NCBI RefSeq assembly: GCF_900110245.1
Contig: NZ_FOCZ01000002.1
Location: 186,001-250,000 of the forward strand
Length of the DNA: 64,000 nt
Source: Niastella yeongjuensis
GTDB lineage: Bacteria; Bacteroidota; Bacteroidia; Chitinophagales; Chitinophagaceae
Direction of reading: 5' to 3'
Of the stretch, positions 17,358-26,579 are shown one piece after another. The notes under the pieces are model-generated. The model saw only the letters and a program-made list of their open reading frames with translations. It was not told the DNA's origin and searched no databases. Both the position numbers and the translations under genes were made by a program. The number at the start of each line of letters is the position of its first letter. Position 1 is the first letter of the stretch.

Positions 17358-18665
17358 TTAATTATCCTTTTTAGGAGGATTGTTTCTTCTGTTGTCATCA
17401 CGGCGGGGAGGTCTGTTGTCGCGGCGGTGTTGCTGCTGGCCTTGACCCTGACCCTGACCCTGGCTTTTTCCATGGCCACCCTGACCTTGTTGGCCTTGTC
17501 CCTGCTGTTGCTGCTGACGAGGTTGTTCTTTGTGGTGGTTGTCTTTTTGGTGGTGGTGCCGTTTTTTCTTTTCGGCTCTTTCCAGACTGCGTAAGCTGAT
17601 CTGACCAACCACATCAACAAATTCAGGTTCTACCTCTTTTGGTTTTTGTGTGGTTACATCAACTGCTTCCAGTTCATCAGGAACCTGGTTTCTTTCGTTC
17701 AGTTGTTTGATCTTTCTTACCCGTTCAATAGTCAGCGGATACTGCTTGGTACTGTCGGGCAGGGTATACCACATGAGGTTTTTAAAAATATCTTTCTTGA
17801 TCAGGATGGCGGTGCCTTTTGCTACCTGTAATGTGTCGGCATTGTCTGGGAAATGCTGTAAAGCATCCAGGTAAATATCCAACTCATAGTTAAGACAGCA
17901 TTTTAAGCGGCCGCACTGACCACTGAGTTTGCTTTGATTGATTGACAGGTTCTGGTAGCGGGCAGCCGTAGTATTAACTGATTTGAAATCGGTTAACCAG
18001 GTACTGCAGCACAATTCGCGGCCGCAGCTGCCAATACCACCTACTTTGGCGGCCTCCTGGCGGGCGCCTATCTGGCGCATTTCTACTTTAACCCGGAATT
18101 CTTTGGCGTATACCTTGATCAATTCGCGAAAGTCAACACGATCATCAGCAATATAAAAGAAAGTGGCTTTGCGACCATCGGCCTGAATTTCTACCTCGGT
18201 GAGTTTCATTTCGAGGTTCAACTGGCGGGCAATTGCCCGGGCCCGGATGAGGGCTTCTTTTTCGCGGTCTTTATTTTGTTGCCAGATCTCGATGTCTTTG
18301 TCGGTTGCGCGGCGTAATACCTTTTTGATGTCGGGATCGGTTTCGTCGGCATTTCTTTTTTTCATTTGCAGGCGAACGATTTCGCCGGTTATATTAATAG
18401 TGCCAACATCGAAACCGCTTACACCTTCAACGGCAACCAGGTCGCCTTTTTCAAATAAGTGAACAGTGGTGTTCCGGTAAAAGTCTTTACGACTTCCATT
18501 ATTGAAAGTTATTTCTACAATTTTACAGCTGCCCGAAGGGTCGCTGAAAGGCAGGTTACTCAGCCAATCGTGCACATTCATTCTGTTACAACCACCCGTG
18601 CTGCATCCGCCATTGCTTTTACAACCGGCAACTTTACCGCCTGTTCCGCATGAACTACATCCCAT
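17358..18665 (-). CDS. ricT: PSP1-domain protein RicT (YaaT-like) with low-complexity tail
   Basis: 435 residues. Cys-rich N-terminus (MGCSSCGTGGKVAGCKSNGG), then the PSP1 core with paired cysteine signatures GSCGRELCCSTWL (about 212-224) and GQCGRLKCCLNYE (about 248-260). In Bacillus the RicT/RicA/RicF complex binds iron-sulfur clusters and assists RNA processing by RNase Y; whether that holds here is inference. About 85 C-terminal residues are a histidine- then Gln/Gly-rich and finally Arg/Asp/Asn-rich low-complexity tail, unlike the compact Bacillus protein. Lies downstream of holB on the same strand but separated by a terminator. Confidence 0.9.
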   Translation of the reverse strand: MGCSSCGTGGKVAGCKSNGGCSTGGCNRMNVHDWLSNLPFSDPSGSCKIVEITFNNGSRKDFYRNTTVHLFEKGDLVAVEGVSGFDVGTINITGEIVRLQMKKRNADETDPDIKKVLRRATDKDIEIWQQNKDREKEALIRARAIARQLNLEMKLTEVEIQADGRKATFFYIADDRVDFRELIKVYAKEFRVKVEMRQIGARQEAAKVGGIGSCGRELCCSTWLTDFKSVNTTAARYQNLSINQSKLSGQCGRLKCCLNYELDIYLDALQHFPDNADTLQVAKGTAILIKKDIFKNLMWYTLPDSTKQYPLTIERVRKIKQLNERNQVPDELEAVDVTTQKPKEVEPEFVDVVGQISLRSLERAEKKKRHHHQKDNHHKEQPRQQQQQGQGQQGQGGHGKSQGQGQGQGQQQHRRDNRPPRRDDNRRNNPPKKDN

Positions 18666-19050
18666 TCTTTATTTAGGATTAACGATTTATAAAATTTATT
18701 TATGTACGGCCGGAAATAGGCATGCAGAAATAATGGCGGGCGAGGTATTATACATTCCTTTCGGAAAGCCGGGGTGCGCCTATACCTGATCAATTACGGC
18801 TAACAGTGTTATAACGTATTGACTAAGACGCATTTATGAATAATATAGCGAAATTAGATAACCTGGTATATATAGTAACCCTGCTCGCATGCAACCCCAA
18901 TCGCACAATTTTTCTGCTTCCTGCTTTACAGGCCGATTTACAAATATAAGTTATTAACGTTAAAAGCCCCTTTATATGATACTTGATTCTAAAGGGGTTA
19001 AAGAGGGTAATACAAACGCTTGTATGAAGAATAATGTTAATGCATGTGGA
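18666..19050. other. Intergenic region between holB and ricT
   Basis: 385 nt without a credible gene. The only clear element is the terminator for holB at 18961-18999. The remainder presumably carries the ricT promoter, but I find no perfect TTTG/TAnnTTTG pair. Confidence 0.5.
18961..18999 (-). terminator. Rho-independent terminator of holB
   Basis: CCCCTTTA (18967-18974) and TAAAGGGG (18990-18997) form the stem; on the minus strand it is followed by CTTTTAACG. It separates holB from ricT transcription. Confidence 0.7.
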
Positions 19051-20256
19051 CTAAATAACTGCAGTAACCTCCTTGCTGGCAAGTATATGATATAATTTAA
19101 TGGTGAGGGCGTGGAACAACATCTTTGGGTTGGCGTTCCGTTCAACATAATAGGCCCCTTTATCCAGTTCTTCAATAATAGCCTGTTGCTGCATGAAGTT
19201 GGCGATCTTGTTCAGGCGTCCGGCAAAGTCCTTGTCTTTATCAGGCAGGTGCACATTGTCGGGCCCCATAGCATGCAACCTGATGGCCTGTTCGAGCAGG
19301 TGGGTAAAGTAGCGCAGGAATTGTTTTTGTTTTTCGCGCCCCAGCTTGCTTACCTCATCAATCCATTTTACCTGGGCAATCGGTCCGTTCTTTAATATGG
19401 CGTTCAGCCATTCGCGCAGCAACGACTGCCAGTCTTCATCGGCATGTTGCATCAACTGCAGGGCTTCCCGGTAATTGCCTTCGGCAATAAGGGCGGTTTG
19501 GCGGGCCGATTCTTCGCCCACTTTGGCCTTTGTAACCAGGGCTTCGGTAATATCCTGATAATTGAGAGCCGGTATTTTAATCAGCTGTGTTCTTGATAAA
19601 ATGGTTTGCAGGATCAGTGACTCATTTTCAGCCACCAGTACAAATAAGGTATTGGGTGGTGGTTCTTCAATGAGTTTCAATAATTTATTTCCTTCATTGC
19701 CCAGGTATTCGGGCATCCACATCACCAGTATTTTAAATCCGCTTTCAAAGCTTTTGAGCGATAGTTTGCGGATGATATCGTTACACTCGTAGGCAGTTAT
19801 ATTTCCCTGTTTGTTTTCGGCCCCGATAAACTGCAACCAGTCGTATGAATTGCCATAGGCATATTTAGCAATAAATTCGCGCCATTCGCTGATGTAATCT
19901 GCACTTAGGGGTTTGTCGCCCGATTTACGGGGAATAACCGGGTAAGAAAAATGCACATCGGGGTGCATCAGCTGCTGCATCTTCAGACAAGAGGGGCATT
20001 CGCCACAGGAATCGAACATGGCCGCAGAGGCCGAAGGGGGTTCTTCCCCAAACAAAGATGGGCCCGGCGTTTCAGTGGCTCCTTTTCTGTTTACTTTTTC
20101 GCAAACAATATATTGAGCAAATGCAATGGCCATAGGCAGAGCACCGCTGCCTTCTTTTCCTAAAAATAAAAGGGCGTGGCTGATGCGGTTCTGTTGCACC
20201 ATATTTACGAGATGTAATTTTACATCTACCTGGCCAATAACATTTTTAAATAACAT
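19051..20256 (-). CDS. holB: DNA polymerase III delta' subunit
   Basis: 401 residues. Starts MLFKNVIGQVDVKLHL, then NRISHALLFLGKEGSGALPMA, a P-loop remnant lacking the catalytic Lys (GKEGSGAL), as is usual for delta'. A zinc module follows (CEKV..., FDSCGECPSCLKM), then HPDVHFSYPVIPRKSGDKPL, the sensor-type KILVMWMPEYLGNEGNKLLK and LIEEPPPNTLFVLVAENESL, and SRTQLIKIPALN. It is part of the clamp-loader complex that puts the sliding clamp on DNA. The C-terminal part (collar domain) is divergent, as normal. Confidence 0.93.
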   Translation of the reverse strand: MLFKNVIGQVDVKLHLVNMVQQNRISHALLFLGKEGSGALPMAIAFAQYIVCEKVNRKGATETPGPSLFGEEPPSASAAMFDSCGECPSCLKMQQLMHPDVHFSYPVIPRKSGDKPLSADYISEWREFIAKYAYGNSYDWLQFIGAENKQGNITAYECNDIIRKLSLKSFESGFKILVMWMPEYLGNEGNKLLKLIEEPPPNTLFVLVAENESLILQTILSRTQLIKIPALNYQDITEALVTKAKVGEESARQTALIAEGNYREALQLMQHADEDWQSLLREWLNAILKNGPIAQVKWIDEVSKLGREKQKQFLRYFTHLLEQAIRLHAMGPDNVHLPDKDKDFAGRLNKIANFMQQQAIIEELDKGAYYVERNANPKMLFHALTIKLYHILASKEVTAVI

Positions 20257-20881
20257 GCGGGGCGAAGTTACATAATCCCGACTTATCGGGGCGAGTTGTA
20301 AACACGGGAATAATAAATGCAGGGATAAAAAGTGGAAGTCCCGACGTTGCTGTCGGGACTTCCTGAAATTACTTTTAACGGGATCAACTCTTTTGGGCTT
20401 TTAAAAGGAATAGGATCAATTTGCAAAAAAGAGTCACCAGAAAAGTGGATGGAACTGCTTTTCAACAGTATTGGATCTTATTGGTTTTTCTTTCAAGGAT
20501 ATCTTCAGCTTTCATAGGACCTTTGGACATTGGTTTTCTTCAGATATCGGATGGTTTCTTTCGGACTATTGGATCTTAAGTGATATTGGATATTCAAAAT
20601 TGTCAATATAAACCCGCAAGGTGAATTTTATTCGTTCAATTGACAATTAAAAGCGATGTGTTGACTGATTTTGCAGACGAGAAACTAGTGTAAACCCTTA
20701 TAAATGGCAAAGGTTTAACATTTACCTCACGGGATTTGGGTAGTGTGCAGAAAGCAGCAATCGCATCTTCATATCATATATTACGGGAATGTTAACAGGG
20801 CGGTTGCCGGGGAATTATAAATAAAAAGCCCCGGTCTGGGCTCAGCCTGGACCGGGGTCTGTAATAATGTGTTGCAAAATC
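20257..20881. other. Intergenic region with several inverted repeats
   Basis: 625 nt without a credible gene. Contains CCCGACTTATCGGG (20278-20291), a perfect 12-bp hairpin GGAAGTCCCGAC / GTCGGGACTTCC with 6-nt loop (20334-20363), a stretch at 20460-20600 with three ATTGGATmTT-like words, and a 10-bp inverted repeat AATTGTCAAT (20598-20607) / ATTGACAATT (20639-20648). The glutathione peroxidase terminator ends the region. It could hold an untranslated RNA, but I see no promoter-terminator pair that proves one. Confidence 0.5.
20823..20857 (-). terminator. Terminator of the glutathione peroxidase gene
   Basis: CCCCGGTC / GACCGGGG stem with further TGG/CTG-type pairing inside; on the minus strand it is followed by CTTTTTATTTAT. 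Confidence 0.85.
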
Positions 20882-21397
20882 TTAGTTCAGATATTTGGTC
20901 ACTTCTTCGCTGGTAACTTTTGTTTTGTTGTGGATCACGGTGATCAGGTTACCTTTTTCATCTAACAGAAACTTGGTGAAGTTCCATTTAATGGGATCGG
21001 TAAATCCTTTCTTCTCGGCCTCGGCCACCAGGTATTTAAATAAGGGGTGAATGTCATCGCCCTTTACGGAAACCTTTTCTGCCATGGGGAAGCTTACACC
21101 ATAATTCTTTTTGCAAAACTCCTGGATGTCGTTATTGGAGCCCGGCTCCTGACCGCCGAAGTTGTTGGCTGGAAAACCTACAATGACCAGTTTGTCTTTG
21201 TACTGCTCATATAATTTTTCCAGATCGGAATACTGTGGCGTGTTACCACATTTGGATGCGGTATTCACGATCATGATCTTTTTGCCTTTGAATTTCTTGA
21301 AGTCGATAGTGCCTGCGCCATCCAATGCAGGTACTTTAAAGTCGTAAATAGATTGAGCCGAAATAAACAGCAGGGAAACAAGCAATAAACGTATCAT
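20882..21397 (-). CDS. Glutathione peroxidase family protein, exported
   Basis: 171 residues with a short signal peptide (MIRLLLVSLLFISAQS). The thioredoxin-fold peroxidase core keeps the catalytic Cys50 (NTASKCGNT), Gln83 (FPANNFGGQEPG) and Trp138-Asn139 (KWNFTKFL). Cys instead of selenocysteine, as in most bacterial members; such enzymes often use thioredoxin rather than glutathione. An additional Cys95 in EFCKKNYG could be the resolving cysteine. Probably detoxifies peroxides in the cell envelope. A 7-bp inverted repeat GTATAGT/ACTATAC flanks the upstream region (21413-21449). Confidence 0.94.
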   Translation of the reverse strand: MIRLLLVSLLFISAQSIYDFKVPALDGAGTIDFKKFKGKKIMIVNTASKCGNTPQYSDLEKLYEQYKDKLVIVGFPANNFGGQEPGSNNDIQEFCKKNYGVSFPMAEKVSVKGDDIHPLFKYLVAEAEKKGFTDPIKWNFTKFLLDEKGNLITVIHNKTKVTSEEVTKYLN

Positions 21398-21555
21398 AAT
21401 TGATAAAATTTAAAGTATAGTGTTTGTTAACTGGCAACTTGTACTATACAAAGATGGTACTAAATTGGTTGCTTCCTTGTAAAAATATGGTTAACGGCGG
21501 AAATACAGCTGTAAGCTATAAGCCGTAAGTCGTCGCGGCAACGCTGCGAATTAAA

Positions 21556-22950
21556 CTACTGTCTTTCATAACACCCTAAATCCGGAATTCCGACTGGTCT
21601 TGGTTTGCCGTCGAGGTCGAGGGTAATGCCCAGGTCGGCCCCTTTGTTAAGGGCCGGGGAGTTTTCACTAAGCCGGAAATTGTAGTATTTTAATTGGGTA
21701 TTAATGTTTTCGAACGCGGGGGATTGGTTTGCAATAATGTTGGTGGCGGTTACATTCGCGGGCTGGTTCTTTACTTTCCACAAACAGTTCTGGAAACTTA
21801 CATTGAATGCGGAGGTGCCTTGTTTGTCTACCACTACTTCATCTTCGGTAGTGCCATTTTCGCCCCAGAATATGCAATTTTTGAAACTGGCGGTACAATT
21901 ATCGATGCTTATTTTGTTTCCGTCTTTAAAATAGTTGGTTACTACGAGTACCGGATCTTTATGTAGAATATATGTATTTGACCAGGTAGCTGCAGTTACC
22001 TGTGAAAAATCATATTTACCGCCATACCCCAACACTATATTTTTACCACAGTTGCTTACAAGACAGTTCTGCGCTTTAATATTTGATCGCATTCCTATTA
22101 TGCCGGCATCGTAACAATTATCGATAACACATTCGCTGAGGAATACTTTGGGGTTGGCATTTACTGATGAGTCTGCGGCTGCGATACCCTGATAGGCGTT
22201 TAGGATGTTGGCGTATTGCAGGACATTGTCTTTACTGTTTGTGAGGAAATAAATGCCTGGCCAGCCGCCGGGGAAATCGCGATAGGGATCATCGAGCCTG
22301 TCACTTCTGAATACCACGCGGGTACTGTCGTATTTTTCACCCTGGACTTTTAAGGTTCCATCAACAAGAATTGCACCATCGGCATGCATATATATTCGGC
22401 ATCCCTTTTCAATAGTAAGGGTGGCATTTTTTTCAATCACCAGTTGGTCCAGAATAACATAGGGCATTAAGTTGGTCCAGGTAACATTACCGGTTACCGT
22501 TCTTGAACGCATGAAATTGGCATTTTGTCCCCAGGCGTCCAGTTGTATCCAGCGGTGATTGCCGTTGTATTCTATGGAAATGCTATCCTGTATAACAAAT
22601 GGCAGGTTGTCGATGGTTGGGTCGATCTTCACGGTGACGAAAACGTATATACTATCGTTGGCATCCATTTCGATATCGCTTACTTCGGGACCTTGTGTAC
22701 CATCAACATTGATCCTGAAAAAGGAGGCGTTGCCCCCTTTAAGGGCCACTTTACCCAGGCGCAGTTTCTGGTTGTTGTTATTGTAAATACGAAAGTACCT
22801 GACAGTAGAACCTGTTGTAGTGAACAAGGTATCGAAATGAAGGCTGTCGGTGCTGGTACTCAGCGATGCTGTGCTGCTGGTGATAAATGATTCCTTTTTG
22901 CAGGATATCAGGATGCCGGTAAGCAGTATAGCAACTAGTATATATTTCAT
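21556..22950 (-). CDS. Lipoprotein with right-handed beta-helix (choice-of-anchor type)
   Basis: 464 residues from the ATG at 22948-22950 (MKYILVAILLTGILISCKKE), with lipobox ISC (Cys17); the frame extends upstream by eleven residues that would precede the signal peptide. An N-terminal beta-sandwich-like part (about 25-135, with DSIYVFVTVKIDPT) is followed by parallel beta-helix repeats (EKNATLTIEKGCRIYMHADG, NILNAYQGIAAADS, SNIKAQNCLVSNCGKNIVLG) and a closing LDGKPRPVGIPDLGCYERQ, typical of choice-of-anchor Q/parallel beta-helix proteins. Surface-exposed lipoprotein of unknown ligand. Downstream of comF on the same strand with a 54-nt gap. Confidence 0.82.
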   Translation of the reverse strand: MKYILVAILLTGILISCKKESFITSSTASLSTSTDSLHFDTLFTTTGSTVRYFRIYNNNNQKLRLGKVALKGGNASFFRINVDGTQGPEVSDIEMDANDSIYVFVTVKIDPTIDNLPFVIQDSISIEYNGNHRWIQLDAWGQNANFMRSRTVTGNVTWTNLMPYVILDQLVIEKNATLTIEKGCRIYMHADGAILVDGTLKVQGEKYDSTRVVFRSDRLDDPYRDFPGGWPGIYFLTNSKDNVLQYANILNAYQGIAAADSSVNANPKVFLSECVIDNCYDAGIIGMRSNIKAQNCLVSNCGKNIVLGYGGKYDFSQVTAATWSNTYILHKDPVLVVTNYFKDGNKISIDNCTASFKNCIFWGENGTTEDEVVVDKQGTSAFNVSFQNCLWKVKNQPANVTATNIIANQSPAFENINTQLKYYNFRLSENSPALNKGADLGITLDLDGKPRPVGIPDLGCYERQ

Positions 22951-23004
22951 GTTCTGTAAAAATACACGTTTTCGGATACACATAAAACGCCGCGCTTTTT
23001 GTGT

Positions 23005-23730
23005 TTATTTTACCGTGAAGGCCATGGTCATTATGCTTAAGCGGGTGCTGGGGACGGTTAACAACTGCTGCCCGCAGGCTTCGAGGGTGGCGCCGGTGGT
23101 TATTACATCATCAACCAATAATATATGTTTGCCGCTGATGGCATCCGGTTGTTGCAGTTCGAATTTGTGTTGCATATTCAACCAGCGGTCAATGCGGTTT
23201 TTGTTGGTTTGGGTATCGCTGGAAGTATGGCGGCGAATTATTTGTTCTAATACAGGAAGCGATAAAACGGCCGCCATGCCCCTGCAAAGAAGCGATGCCT
23301 GATTGTAGCCGCGTTTTCGTTGACGGGCTGTAAACAGCGGTAATGGCACCAGGGCGTCGATCTGTTGAAAGCGTTGTGTTTGTAACAATGCCTCGCCCAT
23401 TTTACGGCCTATAAATAATCCCAGTTCTTTATTGCCTTTGTACTTTAACTCATGTACGATGTGTTGTAACAGCGAATCTTTTGAAAAGTACAGGTAACTG
23501 GAGGCAGCATCGATGGGCATGCGGCCCCAGAAAATTTTTTCAATGGGATTGTCAGCGTGGTGATGAAACCCCGTAACCGGCAACCGGTTAATGCAATGCA
23601 TGCATAAAACCTGTTGCCTGCCGATAATGTCACTGCCGCATCCGGCGCAGTGATGGGGAATAAAAAGATGCAGTAAAGGGTGTAATGCGTTTTTAAACAT
23701 AGCAGTTGTTTTTTTACTGCTACTCATCAA
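23005..23730 (-). CDS. ComF family phosphoribosyltransferase-like protein
   Basis: 241 residues. A zinc-ribbon-like four-cysteine module (C28, C31, C43, C46 in HHCAGCGSD and LCMHCINRLP), then a phosphoribosyltransferase domain with LVPLPLFTARQRKRGYNQAS and the PRPP loop LLVDDVITTGATLEACG. ComF/GntX proteins take part in uptake of transforming DNA. Starts four bases after radA; the first Met is used because of this tight coupling, but a start at 23700 (MFKNALHPLLHLF) also fits the family. The window also holds comEC. Confidence 0.92.
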   Translation of the reverse strand: MMSSSKKTTAMFKNALHPLLHLFIPHHCAGCGSDIIGRQQVLCMHCINRLPVTGFHHHADNPIEKIFWGRMPIDAASSYLYFSKDSLLQHIVHELKYKGNKELGLFIGRKMGEALLQTQRFQQIDALVPLPLFTARQRKRGYNQASLLCRGMAAVLSLPVLEQIIRRHTSSDTQTNKNRIDRWLNMQHKFELQQPDAISGKHILLVDDVITTGATLEACGQQLLTVPSTRLSIMTMAFTVK

Positions 23731-23734
23731 AGCT

Positions 23735-25111
23735 TTATTGAAATAAATACTGGTACACTTCTTCTACCCGGCCCATGGGTATTACTTCAATGTTACCAGA
23801 TTGTTTACCGATTGACTTTTGTCCATACCGGGAAACGATGATCTTTTCGAAACCGAGTTTTTCGGCTTCTGCTATACGTTGTTCTACGCGGTGCACTGCT
23901 CGTACTTCCCCGCTTAGTCCCACTTCACCGGCAAAACAAACATGCTGGGGTAAAGGAACATCTTCATAGGAGCTCAGGAGAGCGCATAAAACGGCGAGAT
24001 CGATCGAGGGGTCTTCTACCTTCAAGCCACCGGCAATGTTCAAAAAAACATCTTTTACGCCGAAATGAAAGCCTCCTTTCTTTTCCAGTACTGCCAGCAG
24101 CAATTGCAAGCGTCGCAAATCGAAACCTGATACTGTGCGTTGGGGTGTTCCGTACACAGATTGGGTAACGAGCGCCTGCACTTCAATCAACAAAGGACGC
24201 ATGCCTTCAATAGTGGCGGCAATGGCTATTCCGCTGAGGCGATCTTCCTTTGGTGTCATCAGGATCTCGCTTGGATTATTTACACCGCGCATGCCGGCGC
24301 CGGTCATTTCATAGATGCCCAGTTCTGAAGTACTTCCAAAACGGTTCTTGATGGTTCGTAAAATGCGATAGGCATAATGGCGATCGCCTTCGAACTGCAA
24401 CACGGTATCAACCATATGTTCCAGTATTTTGGGACCGGCAATGCTTCCATCCTTGGTAATGTGGCCTATAAGGAATACAGGAGTATTGGTTTCCTTTGCA
24501 AAACGCTGGAACTCGGCAGCTGATTCCCTTATCTGGGATATGCTTCCGGGTGACGAATCGATGTAGGGGGATTGAATGGTTTGAATGGAGTCAACAATAA
24601 CCAGGTGTGGTTTTAATTTTTTGATCTCCTGGAAAATAGTTTGGGTTACTGTTTCAGTAAGCAGGTAAAAGTTATCATTCTTTATATTCAGGCGGTCGGC
24701 CCGCATTTTGATCTGTTGTTCACTTTCTTCCCCGCTGATATATAACACAGTTTTATTCTGAAGTTGCAAACCATTTTGTAAAAACAAGGTTGATTTACCT
24801 ATACCGGGTTCACCGGCGATCAATACAATACTTCCCGGCACTATACCGCCACCCAATACTCTGTTCAATTCTGCATCGGATGTAGTGATGCGAACCTGTT
24901 CACTGCTGGTGATGCTGTTTAATGGAATGGTGCGGATGGATTTTGTTTCTTCGTGATAATCATCCCAGCCATTTTCTTTTTTAACCGAAGGTTTTGAAAT
25001 TACTTCTTCAACAAATGTATTCCAGGTTCCGCATGATGGACATTTTCCTAACCATTTTGCACTTTCATATCCACAATTAGAACAAAAGAATGCTGTTTTA
25101 ACTTTAGCCAT
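23735..25111 (-). CDS. radA: DNA repair protein RadA
   Basis: 458 residues. N-terminal zinc finger C10-C13-C24-C27 (FFCSNCGYESAKWLGKCPSC), Walker A GEPGIGKS (100-107), Walker B-like HLVIVDSIQT, the RadA-specific KNRFGST motif, and a C-terminal Lon-like domain (VYGTPQRTVSGFDLRRLQLL; ALLSSYEDVPLP). RadA is a RecA-like hexameric helicase that promotes branch migration in recombination. First gene of a radA-comF unit. Confidence 0.97.
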   Translation of the reverse strand: MAKVKTAFFCSNCGYESAKWLGKCPSCGTWNTFVEEVISKPSVKKENGWDDYHEETKSIRTIPLNSITSSEQVRITTSDAELNRVLGGGIVPGSIVLIAGEPGIGKSTLFLQNGLQLQNKTVLYISGEESEQQIKMRADRLNIKNDNFYLLTETVTQTIFQEIKKLKPHLVIVDSIQTIQSPYIDSSPGSISQIRESAAEFQRFAKETNTPVFLIGHITKDGSIAGPKILEHMVDTVLQFEGDRHYAYRILRTIKNRFGSTSELGIYEMTGAGMRGVNNPSEILMTPKEDRLSGIAIAATIEGMRPLLIEVQALVTQSVYGTPQRTVSGFDLRRLQLLLAVLEKKGGFHFGVKDVFLNIAGGLKVEDPSIDLAVLCALLSSYEDVPLPQHVCFAGEVGLSGEVRAVHRVEQRIAEAEKLGFEKIIVSRYGQKSIGKQSGNIEVIPMGRVEEVYQYLFQ

Positions 25112-25659
25112 GCGATAAAGTTAATGAATGAAGTGAAGATGAAGGAGTGAATGATTTTTGATGTGACTAAAACAGCGTGGAGGGTGGTATGATAGTTATG
25201 AAGAATGAATGATTAAAACAAACAGTTTTTTTGAACGAAGCAGGAGCGAAAAAAAGTAAATAAAAGTGAGGTAAAAATCAGGTGCTTTTTTTTAAAGTAA
25301 AAAGGCCAACATTGCTGTTGACCCCTTACTTACTAACCCATTAAATTCTTGCACTAAATTACAAATAAGCGCCACATAACAAAATTATTTTTTAGGGTTG
25401 TGAATAAAAATAAAAACCCTACAAACGATTGCCCGATTTTGTGAATTAGTGCCATATAGCATTGATAATCAAACTTTAATACAATTTTAAGAAAACAGTC
25501 AAAACCCTTGTGATAAAATGTCAGCCTACCGCGATTATACGCTAACAGAATGACAAAAAGTACCCCGATTTCTGACGAAAAATGGCGTAAAAAATACTCA
25601 AATTATTTGGTAACTGATTTGATAGATTATTGTTATTAATTAAAAAAAGAGTAAGAAAA
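25112..25659. other. AT-rich intergenic region with free-standing terminator
   Basis: 548 nt between divergent radA and the YugP-like gene. The main element is an intrinsic terminator reading on the minus strand at 25299-25323 that does not follow any annotated minus-strand gene. A TTTG (25603-25606), 18-nt, TATTGTTA pair upstream of the YugP-like gene is a weak promoter candidate. Confidence 0.5.
25299..25323 (-). terminator. Orphan intrinsic terminator
   Basis: GGTCAACA-gcaa-TGTTGGCC followed by TTTTTAC on the minus strand (stem arms 25316-25323 and 25304-25311). No minus-strand gene lies within the 330 nt before it, so it may end a small RNA. Confidence 0.6.
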
Positions 25660-26349
25660 ATGACACCAGAAATTTGGTTGATTTCGATCCTGTTTTTAGT
25701 GATCAGCATGGTGGTGTCCGGTGTGCTAAAAGGCAAATTTGCAAAGTACAGCCGGGTGCCCCTGACAGCCGGTTTAACGGGTAGGGAAGTGGCAATGAAA
25801 ATGTTACGCGATAATGGCATATATGACGTACAGGTAAGATCTTCAGACGGCTTTTTGAGTGACCATTACGATCCCCGCACCAAGACCGTGAATCTGAGTT
25901 CGGACGTATATAATGGTATATCAGTGGCTTCTGCGGCTGTGGCTGCCCACGAATGTGGGCACGCGGTACAGCATGCCACTGCGTATCAATGGCTAACGAT
26001 GCGTAGCAAGCTGGTGCCTGTAGTCATGTTCAGTTCGGGCATTGTGCAATGGATCCTGTTACTGGGGATCCTGATGATCAACGCCTTCCCGGCCTTATTA
26101 CTGATAGGTATTATACTGTTTGGTCTAACTACCTTATTTTCAATAATTACGCTGCCGGTTGAGCTAGATGCCAGCAGAAGGGCCCTGGCGTGGTTAAATC
26201 GCAGCAATATAACCGATGGCAGGGAGTACCCGCTGGCAAAGGACGCGCTTAAATGGGCTGCCTTAACGTATGTGGTGGCAGCACTGGCTTCTATAGCTAC
26301 CCTGGTGCAGTATATTATGATATTCCTGGGCGGCAGAAGCAGGGATTAA
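25660..26349 (+). CDS. YugP-type neutral zinc metallopeptidase, membrane protein
   Basis: 229 residues from the ATG at 25660 (MTPEIWLISILFLVISMVVS); the frame extends ten residues upstream. An N-terminal membrane segment, then the zinc-binding HExxH site HECGH (97-101 in AAHECGHAVQHA), two or three further membrane segments (130-175; 205-225) and the DASRRALAWL block that follows in this family. Zn-dependent membrane peptidase of the YugP family; substrate unknown. Followed by a strong terminator. Confidence 0.92.
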   Translation: MTPEIWLISILFLVISMVVSGVLKGKFAKYSRVPLTAGLTGREVAMKMLRDNGIYDVQVRSSDGFLSDHYDPRTKTVNLSSDVYNGISVASAAVAAHECGHAVQHATAYQWLTMRSKLVPVVMFSSGIVQWILLLGILMINAFPALLLIGIILFGLTTLFSIITLPVELDASRRALAWLNRSNITDGREYPLAKDALKWAALTYVVAALASIATLVQYIMIFLGGRSRD

Positions 26350-26366
26350 CAGGTGAATCGAATTTT

Positions 26367-26400
26367 AAGCCCCGATGCGCAAAGCGGTCGGGGCTTTTTC
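26367..26400 (+). terminator. Terminator of the YugP-like peptidase gene
   Basis: AAGCCCCGA / TCGGGGCTTTTTC stem with a 12-nt loop, 17 nt past the stop codon. Confidence 0.85.
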
Positions 26401-26483
26401 TTTATTGCAAGAACATTAATTGATTATGAGCATGAAAGGGGAGCAAATAAGTGGCGATCTAGGTAATTTGGAGTTTTTGCTTA

Positions 26484-26540
26484 CACACTTATCGGCAATA
26501 AATGCGCACTTATTGGCAAAACTGCACACTTACCAATTTT
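26484..26540 (+). promoter_or_regulatory. Three phased direct repeats (putative operator)
   Basis: CACTTATCGGCAA (26486-26498), CACTTATTGGCAA (26507-26519) and CACTTACCAA (26527-26536) are spaced 21 and 20 bp apart, so they face the same side of the helix. The last copy ends 7 nt before the -33 box of a perfect promoter. Such phased direct repeats are typical of activators binding as multimers. The same element occurs at 37627-37682. Confidence 0.55.
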
Positions 26541-26543
26541 TAC

Positions 26544-26573
26544 TTTGCTGTATTCTTTTAAAAAATAATTTTG
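26544..26573 (+). promoter_or_regulatory. Bacteroidota-type promoter
   Basis: TTTG (26544-26547), 18 nt, TAATTTTG (26566-26573): a perfect match to the -33/-7 consensus. Transcription is expected to begin near 26580. No convincing protein gene starts downstream. Confidence 0.6.
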
Positions 26574-26579
26574 GCATGT

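Noticed and set aside
20332-20517. 61-codon plus-strand frame
   Set aside because: Begins inside a perfect hairpin and has no family features; intergenic repeats explain the region.
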